Positions 1 through 6,248 of a stretch of 64,000 bases of DNA are shown here, in pieces (position 1 is the first letter of the stretch; every line of letters starts with the position of its first letter). The notes beneath the pieces were generated by a model. It saw only the letters and a program-made list of their open reading frames with translations. It searched no databases and was not told the origin of the DNA. The stretch is from Pseudoduganella namucuonensis. GTDB lineage: Bacteria; Pseudomonadota; Gammaproteobacteria; Burkholderiales; Burkholderiaceae_D. Position numbers and translations under genes: made by a program. Where the stretch lies: assembly GCF_900116645.1 (NCBI RefSeq), contig NZ_FPBO01000018.1, forward strand, positions 1 through 64,000. The letters run 5' to 3'.

Positions 1-559
1 CCACAAAGTGGCGCTGCGCCACGCTCAGGTCCTTGACCTTGGCGCGCACGGGCAGGGCGACCTCGAGCCGCTCGAACAGCTTCTCGGCCTCGGCCTCGAT
101 GCGGCGCCAGTCGACGCGGCCGGCGGGGCCGCGGCAGGGCTGGCGGCCCACGTAGATGTTCTCGGCCACGGTGAGCTCGTCGAACATCACGGTTTCCTGG
201 TGCACGGCGGTGATCCCGGCGCGCATGGCTTCCTGGGCGCTGCCGAAGGCCACGCGCTGGCCGCCCAGGGTGATGCTGCCCTCGTCGGGCTGGTAGATGC
301 CGGTCAGCGTTTTCACCAGGGTGGACTTGCCGGCGCCGTTTTCGCCGATCAGCGCCATCACCTCGCCGGCGCGCACCGTGAGCGCCACCTTGTTCAGCGC
401 CGTGATGCCGGCGAAGCGCTTGGTGATGCCCTCCAGCGCCAGTATCGGCTCGGCCAGCGTGGCCGGGGGCGCCGTATCAAGCGGCGTGCCGCCCGCGGCG
501 CCATGCGGCGTCGCCGCCCGCATGGCCGGCGGCGCGCCGTCTGCTAAATTCAGTTGCAT
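1..559 (-). CDS. rhaT: Rhamnose ABC transporter ATP-binding protein (partial, cut by window start)
   Basis: The frame starts at an ATG at 559 and runs off the left edge, so only about 186 N-terminal residues are visible. A Walker A motif GENGAGKS lies at about residues 72-79 and a Q-loop glutamine follows near 121. The surrounding sequence fits the first cassette of double-cassette sugar ATPases (RbsA/XylG type), which energise import of a monosaccharide across the inner membrane. An AGGA ribosome site sits six bases before the ATG, 12 bp after the stop of the binding-protein gene, so the two are one operon. Residues 1-38 form an Ala/Pro-rich extension that such ATPases usually lack. The rhamnose assignment comes from the neighbours rhaR, rhaS, rhaD and rhaI; sequence alone supports only a sugar ATPase. 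Confidence 0.85.
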   Translation of the reverse strand, partial: MQLNLADGAPPAMRAATPHGAAGGTPLDTAPPATLAEPILALEGITKRFAGITALNKVALTVRAGEVMALIGENGAGKSTLVKTLTGIYQPDEGSITLGGQRVAFGSAQEAMRAGITAVHQETVMFDELTVAENIYVGRQPCRGPAGRVDWRRIEAEAEKLFERLEVALPVRAKVKDLSVAQRHFV

Positions 560-571
560 ACAGCTTCCTGG

Positions 572-1576
572 TCAGAAGATCTTGGCGAATTTGTCGACGT
601 TCTCTTTGTTGTAAGTGAACGGCGCACCCATGGCGGCTTCGCCGGTCGCGTCGATGGCGATGGTGCCCATGCGGCCAGCCGAGACGTTGCCGCCCGCCTT
701 GGCTTCCGGAGCGCCCTTGACGAACTGGTAGGCCGCGTAGGTGGCCGCGTAGCCCAGGTCGATCGGATTCCAGATCGCGAACTCGCGCACGGCGCCGCTC
801 TTCACGTGGCCCGCCATTTCGGATGGCAGCCCCAGGCCGGTCACGTACACCTTGCCCACCAGGTTCTCGTCCACCACGGCCTTGCTGGCGGCGTTGATGC
901 CAACCGTGGTCGGGGCGATGATGGCTTTCAGGTTGGGATTGCTGCGCAACAGGCCGATGGCTTCGCGGTAGCTTTTGTCCGACTGGTCGTCGCCGTACAC
1001 GGTGGCCACCAGTTTCAGCTTGGCGAATTCGGGCTTGGCCAGCTGTTCCTTCATCACGTTGATCCAGATGTTCTGGTTGGTGGCCTGGGCGGAGGCGGAC
1101 AGGATGGCGATTTCGCCGGCGCCGCCGATGGCGTCGGACGCCATCTGGATCTGCTTCAGGCCGATCAGCCCCGCGTTCGAAGGATTCAGCTGCATCAAGC
1201 GGCCTTCCTGCGCCAGGCCGCTGTCGAAGGAAATCACCTTGATCCCGCGCTGCATGGCCTTCTTCGTGATCGGCACCAGCGCGTTCGGGTCGTTGGCGGA
1301 GATGACGATGGCGTTGACCTTCTGGCTGATCAGCGAGTTGATGATCTCGATCTGTCCCTCGGCGTTCGGCGTGGTCGGACCCGTGTAGATGATCTCCACG
1401 TCCTTCAATTCCTTGGCCGCCTCGTCGGCGCCGGCGTGGGCCGCGTCGAAGAAGCCGTTGCCCAGGCTTTTCACGACCATGGCGATGCGGACTTTTTCAG
1501 GCTGCTTGTTGCAACCGGCGACGCCGACCAGCAGGGAGGCGGCGACGGCCGCGAATACGAGTTTCTTGAGTTTCAA
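572..1576 (-). CDS. rhaS: Rhamnose ABC transporter substrate-binding lipoprotein
   Basis: A 334-residue periplasmic binding protein of the ribose/rhamnose (Peripla_BP_4) family. The N-terminus is a lipoprotein signal with the lipobox LVGVAGC, so the mature protein would be anchored in the inner membrane by Cys22. The body shows the RbsB-like pattern (VRIAMVVKSLGNGFFDA, then ANDPNALVPITKKA). Translation starts at TTG (1576-1574), which overlaps the TGA of rhaR as TTGA, with GGAG upstream inside rhaR, indicating translational coupling. It presumably delivers L-rhamnose to the RhaT permease complex. In rhizobia the same order rhaR-rhaS-rhaT is followed by permease and kinase genes; here those would lie beyond the left edge. 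Substrate identity is inferred from context. Confidence 0.88.
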   Translation of the reverse strand: MKLKKLVFAAVAASLLVGVAGCNKQPEKVRIAMVVKSLGNGFFDAAHAGADEAAKELKDVEIIYTGPTTPNAEGQIEIINSLISQKVNAIVISANDPNALVPITKKAMQRGIKVISFDSGLAQEGRLMQLNPSNAGLIGLKQIQMASDAIGGAGEIAILSASAQATNQNIWINVMKEQLAKPEFAKLKLVATVYGDDQSDKSYREAIGLLRSNPNLKAIIAPTTVGINAASKAVVDENLVGKVYVTGLGLPSEMAGHVKSGAVREFAIWNPIDLGYAATYAAYQFVKGAPEAKAGGNVSAGRMGTIAIDATGEAAMGAPFTYNKENVDKFAKIF

Positions 1577-2439
1577 TGCGAGGTCTCCGATTGGAACATG
1601 GCTGGGGACTGGAAGTCGAACGCCGGATTAAAAGGGGCGGTGGTCATTTGCGGCGGCATGGCTTCGGGTTCGACCGTCACCACGCGGATGCCGGATTGCT
1701 CCATCAGTTGCACCGCGGAGTCGGAGGCGTGGGTGTCGGTGATCACGGTGGACACGCGATTCAGGCCGCACAGGATCAGGCCCGCCTTCTTGGCGAACTT
1801 GGAGCTGTCGGCCAGGACGATCAATTCCTCGGCCTGGCTGATCAAACGCTTCTCGGCCTGGATCAGCAGCGGATCGGCCTCCATCAGGCCAAGCAGCGAC
1901 AGGCCGTACACGCTCATGAACATCTTGGCGGCGTAGTGGTGCTGGGTGATGTCGTTGTCGAAGGGGCTGAGGATCACGTTCTGCTCGCGGTACACCTTGC
2001 CGCCGGGGAGGATGATCTCGTTTTCGCTGGAGACGAGCAGACGCTCGGCCATCAGGAAGGAATTGGTCAGGATCTTGAGGTGCTGGTCGACCAGGAATTC
2101 GGCCATCATGAAGGTGGTGGTGCCGCCGTTGATGATGATCGTTTCGCCGTCGGTGCACATGCCGGCCGCGTAGCGGGCGATGGCGCGCTTGCAGTCGGCG
2201 TGGGCCTGGATGTTGTTCTGGAAGGTCTCGCTGGTGAGCGGGAAGCCGCGCTTCTTCTGCTGCAGGTTGGCGGCGCCGCCCCGGGTGCGGGTGAGCAGAT
2301 TGCGCATCGCGAGCCAGCTGATGTCGCGCCGGACGGTGGCGGGGGAAGCGTTGAGCCACTCCACCAACTGGGGAACGCTGGCCGTATTATGTTCGGCGAG
2401 CAGCTTCAACAAACGTTTACGGCGCTTGTGATTTACCAT
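1573..2439 (-). CDS. rhaR: DeoR-family transcriptional regulator of rhamnose catabolism
   Basis: A 288-residue DeoR/GlpR-type repressor. The N-terminal winged helix-turn-helix (about residues 6-58, with SVPQLVEWLNASPATVRRDI) precedes a sugar-phosphate-sensing DeoRC domain (about 80-235) containing the GGTT-type phosphate-binding motif (INGGTTTF). It has a clear GGAG ribosome site before ATG 2439. It is the first gene of the rhaRST operon and diverges from rhaD, the arrangement described for rhizobial rhamnose loci. It probably represses both directions until a rhamnose catabolite binds. The intergenic region upstream carries two inverted repeats that fit a DeoR-type operator. Target and inducer are inferred. 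Confidence 0.88.
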   Translation of the reverse strand: MVNHKRRKRLLKLLAEHNTASVPQLVEWLNASPATVRRDISWLAMRNLLTRTRGGAANLQQKKRGFPLTSETFQNNIQAHADCKRAIARYAAGMCTDGETIIINGGTTTFMMAEFLVDQHLKILTNSFLMAERLLVSSENEIILPGGKVYREQNVILSPFDNDITQHHYAAKMFMSVYGLSLLGLMEADPLLIQAEKRLISQAEELIVLADSSKFAKKAGLILCGLNRVSTVITDTHASDSAVQLMEQSGIRVVTVEPEAMPPQMTTAPFNPAFDFQSPAMFQSETSH

Positions 2440-2563
2440 TTTCGTCTCCTTTTATTAACCTACTCCGGTCTTCGCTACGGCTTGCGGCGCCGTTGGCCAT
2501 CCCGGGTTGATCGCTTTATTAATTAGAGACTAATCACTTCGATCCCGCCAGTCAATCAACGAG

Positions 2564-2581
2564 CAATCAATAAGTTGATTA
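2564..2581. promoter_or_regulatory. Putative RhaR operator 1
   Basis: CAATCA (2564-2569) and TGATTA (2576-2581) form a six-base inverted repeat with one mismatch and a 6-bp spacer. The same architecture recurs 51 bp away. Position between divergent DeoR-controlled operons makes it a probable repressor site; binding is inferred. Confidence 0.6.
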
Positions 2582-2614
2582 TTTCCGACGCGCCGCGCCG
2601 CGCTTTCGTGATTA

Positions 2615-2632
2615 CAATCAACCAGATGATTA
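2615..2632. promoter_or_regulatory. Putative RhaR operator 2
   Basis: CAATCA (2615-2620) and TGATTA (2627-2632) with a 6-bp spacer, identical in half-sites and spacing to the copy at 2564-2581. The 51-bp offset is close to five helical turns, so both would face the same side of the DNA. Confidence 0.6.
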
Positions 2633-2641
2633 TTTCACTCT

Positions 2642-2659
2642 TAGTCACCATGTTGATTG
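2642..2659. promoter_or_regulatory. Possible degenerate third RhaR operator
   Basis: TAGTCA (2642-2647), six bases, TGATTG (2654-2659). It matches the two better sites at four of six and five of six positions with the same spacing. Weak on its own. Confidence 0.35.
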
Positions 2660-2765
2660 CTTGCGCATTGACACCCCATGGCCCGCTGATTTCTACTGGT
2701 TGCAGTGGCCCACGAGGCTAAAAGGCATCACAAAACTGCACACATACCAACGATGGAGAACAGCA

Positions 2766-4865
2766 ATGAATGAAGCAAAGCAGAAAGAACCGATCACGTC
2801 TCTATGGGATGACAGCGCAGCGGCCGCGATGAGCGAGCCGGAACTGCTGCTGTACCGTTCCAACCTGCTCGGCTCCGATCTGCGCATCACCAATTTTGGC
2901 GGCGGCAACACCTCGGCCAAGGTCGCGATGACCGATCCGCTGAGCGGCGAGACGGTGGAAGTCCTGTGGGTGAAGGGTTCGGGCGGCGACCTGGGCAGCA
3001 TCAAGCTCGATGGCTTCTCGACCCTGTACATGAGCAAGCTGCAGGCCCTGAAAGGGCGCTACCGCGGCCTGGCGCTGGAGGACGAGATGGTGGCCTACCT
3101 GCCGCACTGCACCTTCAACCTGAATCCGCGCGCGGCCAGCATCGACACGCCGCTGCACGCCTACATCGACCGCAAGCACGTCGATCACATGCACCCGGAT
3201 TCCTGCATCGCCATCGCCGCCTGCAAGAACAGCAAGGAACTGACCGCCAAGATCTTCGAGGGTGAACTGGGCTGGCTGCCATGGCAGCGTCCAGGCTACG
3301 ACCTGGGCCTGAAACTGGAAGCGCTGTCGAAAGCGCAACCCGAGCTGAAAGGCATCATCCTGGAAGGCCACGGCCTGTTCACCTGGGGCGACACCGCCAA
3401 GTCCTGCTACGAGACCACGCTGGCGATCATCAAGCGCGCCGAGGAATGGCTGGCCGCCAACGTCAAGCAGCCCGTGTTCGGCGGCGCCGGCGCCACCGCG
3501 CTGCCGGCCGGCGAGCGCGCCGCCCTGGCCGCGCGCCTGATGCCTCTGCTGCGCGGCAAAATCAGCAAGGATGAATTCAAGCTGGGCCACTTCGACGACA
3601 GCGACGCCGTGCTGGAATTCGTCTGCAGCAAAGACCTGCAGCCGCTGGCCGCGCTGGGCACCTCCTGCCCGGACCACTTCCTGCGCACCAAGATCCGCCC
3701 CTTCGTGGTCGATTTCGACCCGGCCAAGCCGGACTTCGACAAGCTGGTGGGCGGCCTGGACGAGGCGCTGGAACAGTACCGCGCCGACTACCGCGCCTAC
3801 CACGAGCGCTGCAAGCATGACAACAGCCCGGCCGTGCGCGACGCCAACCCGATCATCTACCTGATCCCCGGCGTCGGCATGCTGTCCTTCGCCAAGGACA
3901 AGGCCACCGCGCGCATCGCCGCCGAGTTCTACGTCAACGCCATCAACGTGATGCGCGGCGCGAACGGCGTGGACACCTACGTCGGCCTGCCGGAACAGGA
4001 AGCCTTCGACATCGAATACTGGCTGCTGGAAGAGGCGAAGCTGCAGCGCATGCCCAAGCCGAAAAGCCTGGCCGGCCGCATCGCGCTGGTCACCGGCGGC
4101 GCCGGCGGGATCGGCCAGGCGGTCGCCCGCCAGATGCTGCGGGAAGGCGCTTGCGTGCTGCTGACCGACATCGACGGCGAAGCCCTGGCCGAGGCGCACA
4201 AGTCGCTGGCCAAGGTGGCAGGCAAGGACAACGTGGCCAGCATCGTCGCCAACGTGACCAGCGAAGCGGCCGTGGAAGGCATACTGGAAGAGGCGGCACT
4301 GCGCTTCGGCGGCGTGGACCTGCTGGTGTCGAACGCCGGCATCGCCTCCTCGGCGCCGCTGGACGAGACCACGCTGGAGATCTGGAACCGCAACCAGGAC
4401 ATCCTGGTCACCGGTTACTTCCTGGTCAGCCGCGCGGCCTTCCGCGTCATGAAGCAGCAGAAACTGGGCGGCAGCATGGTCTTCGTGGCCAGCAAGAACG
4501 GCCTGGTGGCATCGGCCGGCGCGTCCGCCTACTGCACCGCCAAGGCCGCCGAGATCCACCTGGCGCGCTGCATCGCGCTGGAAGGCGCGGCGCACGGCAT
4601 CCGCGTCAACGTCGTCAATCCAGACGCCGTCATCCGCGGCTCGCGCATCTGGGACGGCAAGTGGAAGGAAGAGCGCGCGCAGTCCAACAAGATCGATACG
4701 GACAACATCGAAGAGTTCTACCGCCAGCGCAGCATGCTGAAACTGAGCGTGCTGCCGGAGGATATCGCGGAAGCCGTGTACTTCCTGTCCAGCGACAAGG
4801 CGGGCAAGAGCACCGGCAACATCATCAACGTGGATGCCGGCAACGCCGCCGCGTTCACGCGTTAA
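2766..4865 (+). CDS. rhaD: Bifunctional rhamnulose-1-phosphate aldolase / short-chain dehydrogenase
   Basis: A 699-residue two-domain enzyme. The N-terminal part (about residues 15-400) is a class II aldolase domain with the metal-binding histidine cluster HVDHMHPD. The C-terminal part (from about 435) is a short-chain dehydrogenase with TGGAGGIG at about 442 and the YxxxK pair YCTAK near 588. The fusion cleaves L-rhamnulose-1-phosphate to dihydroxyacetone phosphate and L-lactaldehyde and oxidises the lactaldehyde. ATG 2766 was chosen because GGAGA (2755-2759) lies six bases upstream; the earlier TTG at 2661 lacks a site. This fusion type is typical of rhizobial and other non-enteric rhamnose pathways. 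It is first in the operon with rhaI and probably under RhaR. Confidence 0.93.
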   Translation: MNEAKQKEPITSLWDDSAAAAMSEPELLLYRSNLLGSDLRITNFGGGNTSAKVAMTDPLSGETVEVLWVKGSGGDLGSIKLDGFSTLYMSKLQALKGRYRGLALEDEMVAYLPHCTFNLNPRAASIDTPLHAYIDRKHVDHMHPDSCIAIAACKNSKELTAKIFEGELGWLPWQRPGYDLGLKLEALSKAQPELKGIILEGHGLFTWGDTAKSCYETTLAIIKRAEEWLAANVKQPVFGGAGATALPAGERAALAARLMPLLRGKISKDEFKLGHFDDSDAVLEFVCSKDLQPLAALGTSCPDHFLRTKIRPFVVDFDPAKPDFDKLVGGLDEALEQYRADYRAYHERCKHDNSPAVRDANPIIYLIPGVGMLSFAKDKATARIAAEFYVNAINVMRGANGVDTYVGLPEQEAFDIEYWLLEEAKLQRMPKPKSLAGRIALVTGGAGGIGQAVARQMLREGACVLLTDIDGEALAEAHKSLAKVAGKDNVASIVANVTSEAAVEGILEEAALRFGGVDLLVSNAGIASSAPLDETTLEIWNRNQDILVTGYFLVSRAAFRVMKQQKLGGSMVFVASKNGLVASAGASAYCTAKAAEIHLARCIALEGAAHGIRVNVVNPDAVIRGSRIWDGKWKEERAQSNKIDTDNIEEFYRQRSMLKLSVLPEDIAEAVYFLSSDKAGKSTGNIINVDAGNAAAFTR

Positions 4866-4885
4866 TTAGTCGATAGACGAAAATA

Positions 4886-4914
4886 GGACGATCCGGCCCC
4901 GCGCCGGATCGTCC
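4886..4914 (+). other. Intercistronic hairpin between rhaD and rhaI
   Basis: A perfect 12-bp stem (4886-4897 with 4903-4914) and a 5-base loop stand between the rhaD stop and the rhaI ribosome site. No run of T follows, so it does not look like a rho-independent terminator. A role as an mRNA-stability or processing element is inferred. Confidence 0.6.
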
Positions 4915-4931
4915 GTATAAAGGAGACAAGC

Positions 4932-6227
4932 ATGAAAGCAGTGATCGACAATGGCCTGGTGGCCGAGCATAACGCCAAACTGCAGGTGAACCTGCAAGCC
5001 GACTACGACGCGCTGGCCGGCATCCTGGCCCGCCGCGGACAGGACATCGAAAAGCTGACGGCCGCCGCGCAGAGCTTCGCGGTGGCGCTGCCAAGCTGGG
5101 GAGTCGGCACTGGCGGTACCCGTTTCGCGCGCTTCCCGGGCAAGGGCGAGCCGCGCAACGTGTTTGAAAAAATGGAAGACTGCGGCGTGATCCACCAACT
5201 GACGCGCGCCACGCCGGCCGTGTCGCTGCACTTCCCGTGGGATAAGACCGACGATCCGAAAGCGCTGCGCGAAATCGCCAATGGCTACGGCCTGGGCTTC
5301 GACGCCGTCAACTCGAACACCTTCCAGGACCAGCAGGGCCAGGAACACACATATAAATATGGCAGCCTGACTTCCAACAACGCGGCCACCCGCGCGCAAG
5401 CGGTGGCGCACAATATCGAATGCATCGAACTAGGCCAGGCGCTCGGCTCCAAGGGCCTGACGGTGTGGGTCGGCGACGGCGCCAACTTCCCCGGCCAGCA
5501 CAACCTGCGCGGCGCGCTGGAACGCTACCTGGACAGCATGCGCGGCATCTACGCCGCGCTGCCGGCCGACTGGCTGATGTACATCGAACACAAGCTGTTC
5601 GAGCCGGCGTTCTACGCCACCACCATCGCCGACTGGGGCACCAGCTTCGCCTGCGCCACCGAACTGGGTCCCAAGGCCAAGTGCCTGGTCGACCTGGGCC
5701 ACCACGCGCCGAACACCAACATCGAAATGATCGTCGCGCGCCTTGCCCAATTCGGCAAGCTGGGTGGTTTCCACTTCAACGACAGCAAATACGGCGACGA
5801 CGACCTGGACTCGGGCAGCATCAATCCCTTCCAGCTGTTCCTGGTCTTCAACGAGCTGGCCGACGCGGCGCAACGCGACGGCGCCGGCTTCAAGCCTTCC
5901 TACATGCTGGACCAGTCCCACAACGTGACCGATCCGATCGAGAGCCTGATGAACAGCGCGGTGGAAGTGCAGCGCGCCTTTGTCCAGGCGGCATTGGTGG
6001 ACCGCGACGCGCTGAAGCGGCACCAGGACAACAACGACGCGCTGCAATCGGCGCAGGCACTGAAGCACGCCTACCGCACCGACGTCAGCGCCATCCTGGC
6101 CATGGCCCGCGTGCGTTCGGGCGGCGCGGCCGATCCGGTGGCGCTGTACCGCGCGTCCGGTTACCGCGAGCAGGCGGCCGTGAACCGTCCAGCCAAGGCT
6201 GGCGCCAGCAGCAGCGGCATCGTTTAA
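4932..6227 (+). CDS. rhaI: L-rhamnose isomerase (Pseudomonas/Rhizobium type)
   Basis: A 431-residue sugar isomerase of the TIM-barrel L-rhamnose isomerase group, converting L-rhamnose to L-rhamnulose in the cytoplasm. Recognisable segments are YIEHKLFEPAFY, VDLGHHAPNTNIE and FHFNDSKYGDDDLD, which carry the acidic and histidine ligands of the divalent metal site. AGGAG (4921-4925) precedes ATG 4932. It lies 66 bp after rhaD with a hairpin between them and 21 bp before the rhamnosidase gene, so one transcript is likely. The length and motifs fit the P. stutzeri-like family and not the E. coli RhaA family. The kinase for the next step is not in the window. Confidence 0.93.
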   Translation: MKAVIDNGLVAEHNAKLQVNLQADYDALAGILARRGQDIEKLTAAAQSFAVALPSWGVGTGGTRFARFPGKGEPRNVFEKMEDCGVIHQLTRATPAVSLHFPWDKTDDPKALREIANGYGLGFDAVNSNTFQDQQGQEHTYKYGSLTSNNAATRAQAVAHNIECIELGQALGSKGLTVWVGDGANFPGQHNLRGALERYLDSMRGIYAALPADWLMYIEHKLFEPAFYATTIADWGTSFACATELGPKAKCLVDLGHHAPNTNIEMIVARLAQFGKLGGFHFNDSKYGDDDLDSGSINPFQLFLVFNELADAAQRDGAGFKPSYMLDQSHNVTDPIESLMNSAVEVQRAFVQAALVDRDALKRHQDNNDALQSAQALKHAYRTDVSAILAMARVRSGGAADPVALYRASGYREQAAVNRPAKAGASSSGIV

Positions 6228-6248
6228 ACCGCCGCGGAGTCCGAGGAT

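Larger units (their letters stand above)
2440..2765. promoter_or_regulatory. Divergent control region between rhaR and rhaD
   Basis: This 326-bp region separates the two divergent rhamnose operons and is AT-rich compared with its surroundings. It holds at least two identical-architecture inverted repeats (2564-2581 and 2615-2632), a weaker third (2642-2659), and extra CAATCA/TAATCA half-sites at 2553 and 2531. A TTG at 2661 would open the rhaD frame 35 codons earlier, but that segment has no ribosome site and overlaps the operator area, so it was not taken as coding. Confidence 0.7.

Noticed and set aside
2661..2765. Possible 35-residue N-terminal extension of RhaD from a TTG
   Set aside because: No ribosome site, operator sequences overlap it, and ATG 2766 has a good GGAGA site at the right distance.
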